Shown here piece after piece: positions 10,548-22,294 of a stretch of 64,000 bases of DNA. How positions within the stretch are numbered: position 1 is the first letter of the stretch; every line of letters begins with the position of its first letter. Source of the stretch: Symbiodinium natans (Eukaryota; Sar; Dinophyceae; Suessiales; Symbiodiniaceae); NCBI GenBank assembly GCA_905221605.1, contig CAJNDS010000304.1:106235-170234 (forward strand), written 5' to 3'. Both the position numbers and the translations under genes were made by a program. The notes below the pieces were generated by a model, which ran no database searches, was not told the DNA's origin, and saw only the letters and a program-made list of their open reading frames with translations.

Positions 10548-11310
10548 GTTTGGGGTTCGGGCTTAGGGCTAAACCCTAAACCATAAACCCCTTTGCGGTT
10601 CAGCAGAAAAGGCGAGGCAAACCCCATCTCAAGCCGATCAGTAGGCTTCTCGGCTACTAGGACCTAGAGCAGGCCCTTGTTCCCCTTTTTTCGGTTTAGG
10701 TACCCTTGTAGGCCCCTTTTACACAAAAAACGGCACCCATTTTTATTCCTAGCTCACTCTTGGATCTAGGCTATGTCATCGCAGAATATATACTTAAGTA
10801 GTTCTCTCAAAACCCTACCAACCCTAAACCCTGAAATTCCTTTTTGATTTACTACGGCACCTGAGCAATACAACAAAAGAACCCCCAAAAGGAATTAGAA
10901 AGCTACGAAGCTTGCTGCCCCCCAACCAAAATTTAAGGTCTTCGGCTTAAAGGCGACAAAACACACTTGAAGGGAAGCCCAGGACGTGGGGTTCAGGGGT
11001 TTCCACGGGAGAAGAGGACGAACAGGGCCACAACCGCCCTCGGCCGCACCTGGGCTGCCAGATTAAATTTCATAAAACGCCCTAAGCCCGAAGTCCCAAA
11101 CCCCTAAATCCATAAATCCATAAACCCTAAGACGGGCTTTTTGCAAAGCTTCCAAGACTGAAGCACGTCGCCCGAATACTTTATCTGTTACGGCTTAGGG
11201 TTTAGGGTTCAGGGCTTGGTTCATTTGCGTTTACGGTTCCCCCAAACCCCTAGAGCCTCACCAACCAAACCTTCCAGACGTCTTTCCAAGCTTGTCGCTC
11301 TTGCCCGCAG

Positions 11311-11486
11311 TGCTGTTTTTTTTAGGGAGCGCAGTCGTCGTCGCATTGAGCACGAGGGTTTCGGTACACCGCCTTCGGTGGATTCAGCATGACTATCAGA
11401 CCACCATATTCAAGGACGGAAAACACTTCAAACCCTGGGCACCCGACGACCCGTGGCAAGATCCCCCGAAACTCTGGGGTGTTTAG
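11311..11486 (+). CDS. Terminal exon of a single-pass membrane protein
   Basis: Acceptor 'gctcttgcccgcag'. Reads a hydrophobic helix 'LFFLGSAVVVAL' then a hydrophilic tail 'DGKHFKPWAPDDPW' and ends at TAG inside GTTTAG. The layout (one membrane helix followed by a Trp/Pro-rich C-terminus) recalls small organelle inner-membrane subunits, but I do not recognise the family. Confidence 0.65.
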
Positions 11487-11645
11487 AGCTGAGGATTATG
11501 GGCTAAGGACTTCGGATTTGGGGTTCAGGGTTTAGGGTGAGGGTTTAGGGTTTCGGGTTTAGGGTTTTAGGGTTTCAGGGTTTAGGGTTTAGGGTTTAGG
11601 GTTTAGGGTTTTCGAGAGAAACCCCCTTACTTGTCACCCGCCAAG

Positions 11646-11710
11646 GGTTTCACGCCGAGCTGGAAGCGGAGAGCTTCGATGTCGCCAGGGCTGATTTGAC
11701 GGTGCTTTTG
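11646..11710 (+). CDS. Exon, unidentified
   Basis: After 'cacccgccaag', reads 'FHAELEAESFDVARADLTVL' to donor GTTGGGTTTAGGG. Acidic helix; clean open frame. Confidence 0.5.
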
Positions 11711-11713
11711 GTT

Positions 11714-11935
11714 GGGTTTAGGGTTTGGGGTTTGGGGTTTGGGGTTTGGGGTTTGGGGTTTGGGGTTTAGGGTTTATTTAGGGTTTGTTTAGTGTTTATT
11801 TAGGGTTTATTTAGGGTTTATTTAGGGTTTGTTTAGTGTTTATTTAGGGTTTTGGGTTTTGGGTTTAGGGTTTAGGGTTTAGGGTTCAGGGTTCAGGGTT
11901 CAGGGTTCAGGGTTTAGGGTTTGGGTTGCTGCGGA
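11714..11935. repeat. Degenerate telomere-like block (TTTGGGG, TTATTTAGGG, TTCAGGG)
   Basis: Successive short runs of different derivatives of TTTAGGG, including TTTGGGG units and a TTTATTTAGGG/TTTGTTTAG alternation (11775-11850), each locally homogeneous. Confidence 0.85.
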
Positions 11936-12168
11936 CGTCACAGGGCTTTTGGCGGCAGAATCCTAGATTGATTCAATCAGAGCACAGGGTAGTCTAAGGT
12001 CACACCCGAAACCCTCAACCCTAAACCCATGTACCTTCAAGATGACAGGTTGCGTAAAGAAGCCCCCTTCCCCCCCCCCCCCCACCAAAGACTAAACACA
12101 CGAAACACGGGTTTGAGGTTGAGGGCTAAGGGTTTAGGGTTTAAGGTTTAGGGTAACTGCTATTTGCT

Positions 12169-12290
12169 TAAGAGCCCCACTAGAACAACTAAAAGATCTT
12201 CTTCCGTGTAAGGGCAATCTAGGGATTGTTGTTTTGCATGTACTTGTATATAGGGGTGGTCCTCTTTGTGTTTGTTGGGGGTTCTTAAGC
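12169..12290. mobile_element. Foldback/MITE-like element, family D
   Basis: Begins tatttgcttaagagcccc and ends gggggttcttaagcaaa, inverted ends as in the copies at 6124, 33214 and 45162. Non-coding. Confidence 0.65.
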
Positions 12291-12483
12291 AAAACATAAT
12301 CGGATTGAAGCGTTCTTGGAAGTAGAGTTCTAATTGGGTCTTATGGAAGGCTTAAGGGCTTGGCGGGTTGCAAGCTCCCAAAGCTTAAAGCCCAAACGCC
12401 TTGAACCCTCAAGCCCTAAGCCCGGCTTAGGGTTGGGGGTTTGGGTGTCTTTGTTTTTTTTTGTGCGGGGGGGGGGGGGGGGG

Positions 12484-12571
12484 GTTTAGGGTTTAGGGTT
12501 TAGGGTTTAGGGTTTAGGGTTTAGGGTTTAGGGTTTAGGGTTTAGGGTTTAGGGTTTAGGGTTTAGGGTTT
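12484..12571. repeat. TTTAGGG telomere-like array
   Basis: About 12 perfect units directly after a 16-18-nt G run (12466-12483). Confidence 0.95.
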
Positions 12572-13334
12572 GTTGTGAGCCCAAGGTTTGTTTTCGTGGG
12601 CCATCTAGAGGGCCCTTGAGTGGGTTCTAGTGTCCTTAAGGCAGGGTGGGGTTCAAGGTTCCCTAATACTCCCCGCTACTCCTATGTCTAAGGTTCCCTA
12701 CAGTTTAGGGTTTAGGGTTTAGGGCCTCCGCCCGTGAACCCCCGTCACTTAAGGACCCCGGCTTTGTCGTTTAGGGATTTAGGGGGCTTAGGGTTTATGG
12801 AATTTAGGGAGGGCTTGTTGAGCTTTTGTGGGTGCAGTGGGAGGTTCCTTAAGTTATGGGGTTGATACGGAGCCACACGGGAGCCTTATGTATGGGTACC
12901 CAAAAAAGGCGCCACTGATTCGAGGCCCCCTCACGGATTGTCTTCGGGCGGGCTTAAGAGCCTCGGTCTCACCAAATCGTAGACCGTAAGCTCGAAACCC
13001 TAAAACCCAAACTTCAAAAACATCTCGCCACCGAGGTCAATATCCGACTGAGTTGCCGGGTCCTCGAGCTTATTTCGCAAGAGTGCTGTGCAGAGCATAA
13101 GAGACAAATCATCCCTGTATTACCCTTACTAGGAGGGATATGTTTTCTCATTTTGTTGAGTGAGTTCTTAAGCAAGTAAGTACTAGTTGAGGATGCCACT
13201 TTGGGTGTTCGCATGGCTTTCTTCCTCCTTTCCGCGAAGACGAAGCCCTAAACCCTAAACCCTAAACCCTAAACCCTAAACCCTAAACCCTAAACCCTAA
13301 ACCCTAAACCCTAAACCCTAAACCCTCCCCCTAG
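12572..13334. other. Spacer or intron
   Basis: Contains scattered TTTAGGG pieces and a CCCTAAA array (13246-13326). A frame at 13021-13100 reads 'CRVLELISQECCAEHK' but runs into a degenerate family-D element (13098-13190), so it is only a weak exon candidate. Confidence 0.45.
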
Positions 13335-13396
13335 GTGACGGGCCACGCAAGTGCCTGCAACTCATCTTCTCCCGCGAGACCGGGCAGGGGGGGGGC
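13335..13396 (+). CDS. Exon, unidentified
   Basis: Acceptor CCCCCTAG; reads 'DGPRKCLQLIFSRETGQGG' and ends at a canonical GTAAGC donor (13397). Phase 0 at its end. Confidence 0.5.
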
Positions 13397-14108
13397 GTAA
13401 GCCTTGGGGACGAAATGAACCCTGAAGTTGGGATCATAAAACCCCATACCTAGTACAATCCCTAAGGGCCCATGCGCCTGATGCCCTGCATGGTGCAAAG
13501 GTTTAGGGTTTGGGGTTTGGGGTTTAGGGTTTAGGGCTCTGGTTCGTCGAGGTTTTGTTCGGGACTTTCTGGTGGTAACAGGTTCAGATAAAGGCGGGAT
13601 GGCTTTGGCCCTTGGTTTGAAAGATACACTATTAATGTTTATCTCCATCATGGTCCGTTTGTGGGGCATCATTTGTTAGAGTGTATCCCGTACATACTTT
13701 AGGATAACACTGCAAGGCATAGGGTTCTTCAGGTTGTAACCAGTGCTGCGACACGGCGAGGAAGAAGACACTGGGCTACATTCCCACGGACGCTTACTTG
13801 CAGTTGCACGGGTTTGCTTGGAGTAGGCGGGTGTTTTTGAGCTTCCGGGGGTGTGGATTCCAGTGTTCAAGGTCAAAGGCATGGGATGAGCTTCGTTTGT
13901 GTGGCTTAGGCTCAGGGTTTCGAAGGCTGGGTGCTCATGATCCTCGAGGATGGATCTTACCTCCATCCCCAAGCAAAGTCCAGCACACCAGCACTCCAGC
14001 AAATCCCTAAGCCTTAAACCCCAAAACCCTGAACCCTAAACCCTAAGCCCTAACCCCCTAAACCCTAAACCCTAAACCCTAAACCCTAAGCTCGACATTA
14101 CAATCCAG

Positions 14109-14165
14109 GGTTGAGGCTTCTCGCACGAAGATGGTTCGGACGGGCCGGCTGACCGAGTTCTCAGG
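14109..14165 (+). CDS. Exon, unidentified
   Basis: Acceptor 'acattacaatccag'; reads 'VEASRTKMVRTGRLTEFS' up to GTTTAGGG. Confidence 0.45.
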
Positions 14166-14447
14166 GTTTAGGGCTAAGTTTTAGGGCACCTGATGAGTAC
14201 CGGCTCGCTGTTGACCGACAGGGAGGGGGCTCCGGACAAGGTTGAGGCTTCGGGGCTCAGGACCCAAAACCCCTAAACCCAAATCCCTAGATCCTAAGGC
14301 AGCAGCTGTTCACAGAACATAGAGGGCCTAAAACCTAAACCCTAAACCCTAAACCCTACACCCTACACCCTACACCCTAAACACTAAACCCTAAACCCTA
14401 AACCCTAAACCTTAAACCATAACCACCATTCGGAGCAACCCCCTCAG

Positions 14448-14564
14448 GAAGTGAAGCCTGGCAGCTTCCTCCTCCGCGGAATCTGGGTGAACCTGGACCT
14501 GCGCGGCCAAGGCCGCGGGGACTTCAGGAGGGGGTGGAGGAGCCTTGGAGCCAGCCTCCTTTGA
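14448..14564 (+). CDS. Possible terminal exon, unidentified
   Basis: After 'aaccccctcag', reads 'EVKPGSFLLRGIWVNLDLRG' and continues to TGA. Arg/Gly-rich end. Could close the gene whose exons lie at 11646-14165. Confidence 0.45.
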   Translation, partial: EVKPGSFLLRGIWVNLDLRGQGRGDFRRGWRSLGASLL

Positions 14565-15414
14565 CCCCCCCCCCCCCGCCCGCCCCTTTGTTTAGGGTTT
14601 AGGGTTTAGGGTTTTTTGGGTTTGAGCCCCCCCTGGTTTCGGGGGGCCTGAGCGCCCCCAGGTTTGTCTTTAGTCGAGCAGGAAGTGGCTGGGCTCCTGT
14701 AAAGGGTACTGTCGTATGTGTGGCGGGTCTGCTGGATGTCAAGCAACAGCATGGTCAACCTGGCACAGGAACAGGAACTCTGTAGCTTTCAAGAGGTAGA
14801 CCCAACAACCCCCTCTTGACTTGCGAGTCCCCTCTCGTCAGTGGCCTGATAAAGGCAACCGCCCCTGTTGTGCAGGGCTCGCCTCTATCTTCTTGGCACT
14901 TTGGTGGGGGCCTTGGATTGGGTCCCCGTCTTGTGAGAGGGAGGAAGGGAGGGAGGGGAGGGGAGGGTTTCAAAATCATTGGCCCCTTCCAGGACACCTT
15001 AAATAAACGGGCCGCTACGGTGATCGGTACGCACAAAAAGTAACGTTCAATTGGGGAAACCGCTCGGCCGCTGACTGCTCACATCTCTTGGGTTGTGTTT
15101 TGAGGGGGCTCTTCGAACTGCTCTTGCAGTGGTCTTACTCTGTTTGTGGACTGCGCCGGCATAATCGGATTTGATCAGGGTCTTGGGAGGGTTTTGGGAT
15201 GCAGCTTCGGGGTGTTTTTAGCTTTGGTTACTTTGGTTCAGGGCACAGGTCCTTAAACGCCTGCTCAGCAAGCTTAAGATTAACCACAGTGCGAACCCCC
15301 CCCCCCCCCCCAGAATGAAAGAATAGTAGGTCCTAAACCCTGATCCCCTACACCCTACACCCTAAACCCTAAGCCCTAAACCCTAAACCCCTAAACTCTA
15401 AACCCAGCCTCCAG

Positions 15415-15489
15415 CTGCTGAGGATTCAGCTCTGTGAGCAGCTAGAGGTGTCGATGGCCACAGAAAGGCCTGCTGTTCGGGGCTTTGGG
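15415..15489 (+). CDS. Exon, unidentified
   Basis: Exactly 25 codons, phase 0 at both ends, between 'agcctccag' and GTTTAGGG: 'LLRIQLCEQLEVSMATERPA'. Confidence 0.55.
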
Positions 15490-15719
15490 GTTTAGGGTTT
15501 AGGGTTTAGGGTTTAGGGGTTCGAGGTCTCTTGGGGGTTTAGGGTGTAGGGTTTAGCATAGGGAGTATGGGTTTGAAGGCTGGGGCTTCAGAGGTCCTTT
15601 GGGCTTGACAGCGTTGATTCAGGGTTTGGGGCTTCTGGGATACAGCCCCAACGGTTTAGGGCTTAGGGTTTAGGGTTTAGACCCAGCGATTGCCTTGCAC
15701 GGTTTTTCTTTCTCACAAG

Positions 15720-15942
15720 TACGGCGCTGGGTGCTTCGGTAGACATGTGGGCCCTGCTCGCTGTTCGTCATTCATGCCCACCTTACAGGGTTTAGGGGAT
15801 CAGGGTTTAGGGTTTAGGGTTTAGGATTTAGGGCTTAGGGTTTAGGGTTTAGGGTTTAGGGGAGCTAAGCCCTCCGACTTACGACCAAGGGATGAGTTTG
15901 GCCCTTTCGATTCACTGCGAGTCTCTTCGACTCCATGCCAGG
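15720..15942 (+). CDS. Two exons, unidentified gene
   Basis: Exon 15720-15789 follows 'ttctttctcacaag' and reads 'YGAGCFGRHVGPARCSSFMP'. Exon 15870-15942 follows 'gagctaag' and reads 'PSDLRPRDEFGPFDSLRVSS'. Both end at GGTTTAGGG; the exact junction base is ambiguous because G repeats there. Confidence 0.5.
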
Positions 15943-16054
15943 GTTTAGGGCTTAGGGCTTAGGGCTTAGGGCTTAGGGCTTAGGGTTTAGGGTTTAGGGT
16001 TTAGGGTTTAGGGTTTAGGGTTTGGGGTTTGGGGTTTGGGGTTTGGGGTTTGGG

Positions 16055-16149
16055 GTTTAGGCTTTCGGAGGTCTAAGGGTGCCAGGATTCACAAGCCTGT
16101 CCTCGCGATCGTCCTCCAGAAGTTCGGCCGCCACCTTGGTGGCTGCTTT
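16055..16149 (+). CDS. Exon, unidentified
   Basis: Follows TTTAG. In phase with the preceding exon it reads 'GARIHKPVLAIVLQKFGRHL' and could end at GTGAGG (16150). The frame stays open to 16308, so it may instead run on. Confidence 0.4.
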
Positions 16150-16862
16150 GTGAGGTTGGTGGGGGGTTTTGTGCTCAGGGTTTTAACTCGAAGGCCAAAG
16201 CTCTTCTCGGGTGGGAACGTCGAATTCAGGCCCCGCGCCGCCCGCCCAAGGCCTTCAACAGCTGACACATTCGCACTGAACACGCAAGGCCCGACTGAAA
16301 ACGCGTGAAGAGTCCAGCCCGTAGGTCTTGAAACCCTGGAATCCTACCTGTGAGGGCAGCTGGAAGCCCTTGCGTAGCAAAGCGAGACGAGCAGCAAACC
16401 CCCCCCCCCTAAACTCATCGACCCTTAACCCCTGCTAAGCCCCTCCCTGTAAACCCCTAAACCCTAAACCCGAAATCCTCGACTCTCAAAGCAGCGCCTT
16501 TGAGGCTTCGAGCCCTCCACGCCCAATTTCGCCGTGGAGGTGGCCGAGGGCGGCTCGAAAGAGGACCCCAGGACCGGGTAGAGAAGCGTGAACCCGGTGG
16601 TACACCAGGTTCCCTTGTAAAGTAGCAAAACCAACACAAGAACCCTTAGTATGATATGGTTGCTTGGCTACGAAGGGTTGTGGGGATAGGCTTGTAAGGG
16701 CCCGAACTGTGATACTGACCAATCCAGCTAAATGTATCGGGAGAAGAACCCCCAGACAAAAACCCACAAAGCCATGTGCTTCGGGGCTCGTGGAATTCGC
16801 AGCTCGGGGTCTTTAAGTTCGCGCTGGCCATGTCAATTTTCTCGCCGCGCAGCCCGCCCTCG

Positions 16863-16964
16863 AAACCCTAAACCCTAAACCCTAAACCCTAAACCCTAAA
16901 CCCTAAACCCTAAACCCTAAACCCTAAACCCTAAACCCTAAACCCTAAACCCTAAACCCTAAGC
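16863..16964. repeat. CCCTAAA telomere-like array
   Basis: About 14 perfect units, ending CCCTAAG. Confidence 0.95.
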
Positions 16965-18378
16965 CCTGCTAGGCCTGAACCCAAGCCCGACGCGAACACC
17001 TACAACACACCATAAATCCAACCGGACGACCTATTCTAGGCCATCCCGAGACCCCATAGCCCTCAAGGTAGGTAACCTCAACTTGAAAGGTGATAAAATG
17101 AAATGGAATAGGTCACCTTCTTAAACCCTACAAACCCTGGAATCCTCAAAACCTCAACCCTAAACCCCAAACCATATAGACCCGAAACCACAACCCTGAA
17201 GCCCTCCAGTTGGCCCTATCTACCCTTAACACTTATAGCCAGGATTGTGGTTTGGGCTGCGTCGTCTGCGCGACTTGACTCCTACTTCAGCCACCGGACG
17301 CAGAAGGAGCAGGCGCAAGAGGGCCTTGGGGGGTTTCTAGGGTTTCGGGTTCAGGGTTTAGGATTTAGGGTTTAGGGTTTAGGGTTTAGGGTTCAGGGTT
17401 TGGGGTTTAGGGTTCAGGGTTTAGTGGGTGGTTTAGCTTGGGTTTAGGGTTCGGGGTTAAGGTAAGGGAGCTTTGGAGTCTCAGGTTTTTGGGGACACCG
17501 GGGCTTGCTTAATCTGTTCCTAGAAAAAGCGAGGGCCCTGTGGGGACCCTTATGGCATCTTATGGCCACAAGCTGGAAACAAGGTCCTTTCTGTGTGGGG
17601 ATTTCAGGGTCTAGAACTTTTGGATTTGTCGGGCTTACTGTTTGGGATTCGGGTTGAGCGTTTTGGGGTTTGGAGTTAAGGGAACCTCCCCCTCCCCCCC
17701 TCCCTTGTAAAACCCTTGTACCTCAACGACGGCGACCCTACACCCGAACCCTCAGCCGAAACACCCCCCCTCCCCCGAACCCTACACCCACGACGCCGCC
17801 AGGGAATCGTGCTGGTCGAACAGCGCCCGGCCAAGACCAGGACTCTGTAAAGCTCTCTCTCTCTCTCTCTATTTTTTTGCAAAAATGTAGTTATGTACTG
17901 TCTTGCAGTAATGTCTGGTCCCTGCACGTCAACGAAGTAGCGTGCTCTTCGGCACAAACGGATAATTTGCGTCTCACAGCTGGCCAGGACCATGACACTC
18001 GCATAGCGGCATCTAGCCACATTGAGTGCCCTGGGGGTTTGGTGTTCAACATACCTTGAGCGGAGCTAGCACAACCCCGCACATGTGCCGCGGCATTTTT
18101 CTTCAAGGCTCAGAATGCCGAGTCTTGAGCCGTTGATGCTTCTGTTGACCGCCCGTCGGCGAATGCGAGTCAGAACTGAAGACTGTCACCTCAACTGAAT
18201 CTTGAAGCCACGGGCAGAGAGCTTTCATACCCTGAGCCCTAAACCTTAGCATGTGTGGGTTTAGGGTGCAAACAATAACATAGTTTCATGTGATTCAATT
18301 GTATACTTCATTTCTAGAACATAGTGTAATACTACTAAACTTTAGACTCTAGGATCTAACATACTACTTATATACATA
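16965..18378. other. Mostly non-coding spacer
   Basis: Contains a short foldback (gacctattc/gaataggtc, 17028-17112), TTTAGGG variants (17336-17460), a possible small exon at 17291-17331 after 'cctacttcag', C-runs and a CT tract at 17852-17868. Frames on both strands at 17670-18060 are open without a convincing protein. Confidence 0.4.
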
Positions 18379-18497
18379 TTGGTATATTCCCCCTTATACC
18401 AACAGTCCTTAATAGAGATTATAATAGAGATTATAACAAGGGGGGTACTATAGTCCCTACTAAGGACTTTTCGTATAAAGGGGGAAACATCCCAATG
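18379..18497. mobile_element. Foldback/MITE-like element, family G
   Basis: Left end attggtatattccccc is an imperfect inverse of right end gggggaaacatcccaat. Same terminal motif as the better conserved copy at 46195-46270; the internal 'aaggac.tttcgtata' segment is shared. Confidence 0.6.
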
Positions 18498-18518
18498 TCT
18501 GTATAGGGCCCCTCTCAG

Positions 18519-18598
18519 GGTTCCTGCGTAGCCTGGCCATGAGCTGCTTGCTGGTGAAGCTCTGCGGCATTCCCGATGGGCCACGCCCTTGGCTAAAA
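18519..18598 (+). CDS. Exon, unidentified, hydrophobic
   Basis: Acceptor 'cccctctcag' lies just outside the family-G element. Reads 'FLRSLAMSCLLVKLCGIPDG' and continues into a CT microsatellite, so its end is unclear. Confidence 0.45.
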
Positions 18599-18599
18599 A

Positions 18600-18632
<33 letters not shown>

Positions 18633-19293
18633 TCCCCTGTGATGATGACAGGGTTTCGGGTGTAGGGTTTAGGGGTTTAGGGTTTAGGGTTCAGGGTTTA
18701 AGATTTGGGGCACCTCCCTCCCTCGGGATCGTAAAGGCAATAAACCCTAAACCCGAAGCAAGCTACGAAAATCAGGGGGCCCTCAGTAGACCCCCCAAAC
18801 AGCAGCAGTCCCTGCTGTAGGGTGGAGGTGTGGGAGATCTCGAGGATGACATGATAATTAGGCCTCCCCGGGCTGTTAAGTCAATGTAAACTCAGGGCTC
18901 CGCATCTTCTTTGCGGAGTCTGACAGGACCCCTAAACCCTAAACCCTAAGCCCTAAACCCTAAACCCTAAGTGCACGAAGCATCCTGAATCTCCAGAATC
19001 CTAAGTTCTGGGAGCCCTGAGTCCTAAACCAAAAACCCTAAACCCTAAACCCTAAACCCCAAAACCTAAACCCTAAACCCTAAACCCTAAGCTCTAAGAA
19101 TCACGCCTCCACCCTCCCATCCGGGCTGAAGCCCTGACAGCGAGACCTTGAATAGTTCTATACATCTTTGTTGACTTGTTTGTTGATTTACATATAGTGT
19201 CTTGTATCTACAAATCATCTTATGGAGCTTCTACCAGCTTCAGGAAGAGATGAGAAGCTGGGATTTGGGGTTTGGATTGTCTGGTCCTCGCAG

Positions 19294-19420
19294 CAAGGCA
19301 ACTGATGAGGCTGTGCGTGGGCCCCGGATTCTTGAAATCCCCTCCCCCCCTCCCCCCCCCCGACCCAGCCACCTGTATCTCCAACGCCCTCCACCTTCAA
19401 TCCTTGGGTTTGGTACCCTA
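19294..19420 (+). CDS. Exon, unidentified, Pro-rich
   Basis: After 'ggtcctcgcag', reads 'KATDEAVRGPRILEIPSPPP' and then a polyproline run from a C-tract. End not determined. Confidence 0.4.
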
Positions 19421-19556
19421 CTTTAAAACCTTTTTTTGGTTCTGGGTTCCTATTATTATAGCTACGTATACCGAAAAAGGAAGGGATCCTTAATCCTAGA
19501 AGCCCGACAACCGCATTAGGGTTTGGGGCTTCGGGTAACCTGCTGTAGGCCCACAG

Positions 19557-21746
19557 GCCTACAGCACGCGCGAGGTCCCACCCACCCACCGCGCGGCCAA
19601 AGCCGGTTTCGGGCTGAGGGTTTAGGGTTTAGGGTTTAGGGTTTAGGGTTCGGAAATTTAGGCATTAGGTGTTTATTCGTTTGTTGGGACTCCCAAAGGC
19701 CGCTCATCTGTTCTCGTAGCACTGCTTGGGCCTTCACCCAAAAGACCCCACAGCTGCAAACGCCCTTGAAAACAAAGAGAGGCATGAGTCCCGGAATATG
19801 CAAGCCCCAAAACCCTGAACCCTGAACCCTCAACTCCATGAACATCCAAAAAACCCCCTCAATCCTAGAGGTCAGGCGCTTTCAGAGAGCTGCGTGGGCA
19901 TCATCGACCACCTGGATGCGCTTCGTCCCGTTTGCATTTCGGGGCCTTCCTTTAGGTTTAGAATGGTTAGGGTTTAGGGCGTTTAGGGCTTTTAGGGCTT
20001 TTAGGGCTTTTAGGGCTTTTAGGGCTTTTAGGGCTTTTAGGGCTTTTAGGGCTTTTAGGGCTTTTAGGGCTTTTAGGGCTTTTAGGGTTCAGGGTTTAGG
20101 GTTTGGGGAGTTTGGGGGCCTGCTTTTGTAATGTTGTCTAGGGGCTTCGGGATGAGCATTTGTCCATTGTGGTCTACGAAGCAAGTGTCCAAGGCTGCGG
20201 GCAACAGTGCAAGCCCTGGCATAGCGCTTTGAGTCGTCAGAGCAGAAGTGCCCAAAACCCTAGGAGAAGTGCCCAAAACCCTAGGATTTAGGGTTCAGGG
20301 GATGTTCTCTGGGTGATCTTGTGACTTTGCAGTGGTCGCAGCTAGTTAGAGAGCTTCGCCGGGGCAGTTCCCGCAAGGCCATTACAGGGTTTAGGGTTTA
20401 GGGTTTAGGGTTTAGGGTTTAGGGTCTAGGGGGTTGTTAGGGTCCAGGTGCTGCCGCGAAAGCCCAACCACGTTTAGAGCTTCAGGTTCAGGGCCTTGTG
20501 CTTCTCCCTTCGCACCTCAACTTCGATTCGCCTCGTCCCCCTTCCATGAACCCAGGGATAAACCCCAAAGCCCAAAAACCCTAAACCCCAAACCCTACAC
20601 CCTAAACCCCAAACCCTAAACCCCAAACCCTAAACCCTAAACCCTAAACCCTAAACCCTAAACCCTAAACGCATGTGCCTGAGCTGAGGTGTATCCCTGC
20701 AACCGCGTCTCCATCCCTGTCCGACAGAACGGGCCATCGGCGAACCTGGGCTTGGCATCGACGCCCTCAGGGGTTTAGGGTTTAGGGTTTAGGGTTTAGG
20801 CTGGTTTAGGGTTTAGGGTTTAGGGTTTAGGGTTTAGGGTTTAGGGTTTAGGGTTAGGGTTTGGGGTTTGGGGTTTGGGATTTGGTGTTTCGGGAAAACC
20901 CTGAATCCTCCACCTTCAACCCCAAACCCCAAACCCTAACCCCCAAGACACCCTGAATTCAAGGTATCCCCCCTAAACTCAACACCCTACATAAATCCCT
21001 CAAACCATAACCATCGCCTCATCATGCAGGTGCAGAGACCCAAGAGATTGAGTCTCAGAGCCCAGGAATTCAGGAAGCCTCGAGCACTAAGAGTTTGAGA
21101 GTCCCAGGTCTTTCGGTCTCCGGGTTGAGGGCTGACAGGCTTTGTGGGGTTTAGAGGGTGTTAGAAGGCTTAAAGGACCCTCGACCCGAAATGTGCTGGT
21201 TTGGTTTGGGGTTTGGGGTTTGGGGTTTGGGGTTTGGGGTTTAGGGTTTAGGGTTTAGGGTTGGCTTGACAGTGACCCCCAAGCCTGAACCCCCATTGCC
21301 AGCCCGAGGAGTGGTCCCGCGCCCCTGTGCCCGGCGGCCAAAGTGCACGCGCAGCTCCGCGGAAATGCGTGGTTTGGGGTCAGGGTTTAGGGTTTAGGGT
21401 TTAGGGTTTAGGGTTTAGGGTTTAGGGTTTAGGGTTTAGGGTTTAGGGTTTAGGGTTTAGGGTGTGGGGTTCAGGGTTTAGGGCTTTAAAACCCTATGAA
21501 TCGTATTGTCGTCTTCAGCTTAGTAGGAATGCCTTTAGACTTGTAGCTAGAGCCGTACTATAACCCCATAGGAGGGGGGGGGGGTTGGGGTTGTCGGGTA
21601 AACCCTAAACCCTAAACCCTAAACCCTAAACCCTAAAGGGCTTTAGAGGCCTCGATGGCACCCCAAAGCTGGTCAGGATCGCCATGAAGGTGCGGGCGCA
21701 GCACCTCACCAACCTGATCAAGGTGGCAAAGCAGCGGCTCGGGTGA
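19557..21746 (+). CDS. Unidentified multi-exon gene, 3' part
   Basis: Candidate exons: 19557-19605 (AYSTREVPPTHRAAKA), 19886-19955 (SCVGIIDHLDALRPVCISG), 20333-20388 (WSQLVRELRRGSSRKAIT), 20728-20772, 21303-21371 (PEEWSRAPVPGGQSARAA) and 21647-21746, which reads 'LVRIAMKVRAQHLTNLIKVA' and reaches TGA. The first two join in phase (Ala, Glu, Ser). Other junctions have more than one possible frame. Introns start GTTTAGGG and hold TTTAGGG arrays. No domain recognised; the C-terminus is a basic amphipathic helix. Confidence 0.5.
19975..20090. repeat. Tandem AGGGCTTTT 9-mer array
   Basis: About 12 copies of a 9-bp unit (TTTAGGGCT), a lengthened derivative of the telomere unit, homogenised locally inside the intron of the gene at 19557-21746. 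Confidence 0.9.
21384..21463. repeat. TTTAGGG telomere-like array
   Basis: About 11 perfect units following the donor at 21372. Confidence 0.95.
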
Positions 21747-22149
21747 AGATGTGTTTAGGGTTGAGGGTTTAGGGTTTAGGGTTTCGCGTTTAGGGTTTAG
21801 GGTGTAGGGCTTGTAGGGGTTTATAGGGTTTATGGGGTTCATAGGGCTGAAAGGGTTTTTATAGGGTTCATACGGTTTATAGGGTTTATGGGGCGTTTGA
21901 TGGACTTCCTTGGGCTTCCGGGTCGCAGGGGGGGGGGGGGGGCCGGTGCAGAACGAGAGCCAAACTCCCCGAACCCTAAACCCTAAACCCTGGAATTTGA
22001 GTCTTTGGAGCTTTGGGGTTCGACACGATGGGCCCTGAAACCATAATCTAGGACCCGGCTTCTAAGCCCCTGTTAAACCAAAAAGTGCACCCGTGACATT
22101 AATGGGTTACTCCTGGGGCTAGTACTCGCCCTGAAAATCTAAACCTGGT

Positions 22150-22266
22150 TTGAGGGTTTAGGGTTTAGGGGTTAGGGGTTTAGGGGTTTAGGGGTTTAGG
22201 GGTTTAGGGGTTTAGGGGTTTAGGGGTTTAGGGGTTTAGGGTTTAGGGTTTAGGGTTTAGGGTTTA
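22150..22266. repeat. TTTAGGGG variant array
   Basis: About nine TTTAGGGG octamers followed by normal TTTAGGG heptamers; a local switch of repeat length. Confidence 0.9.
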
Positions 22267-22294
22267 GGGCTTCATAGGGCTTATCGAGTTGCAG

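Noticed and set aside
13676-14002. Paired 70- and 108-codon frames on opposite strands
   Set aside because: No splice signals or protein character strong enough to choose either; probably chance.
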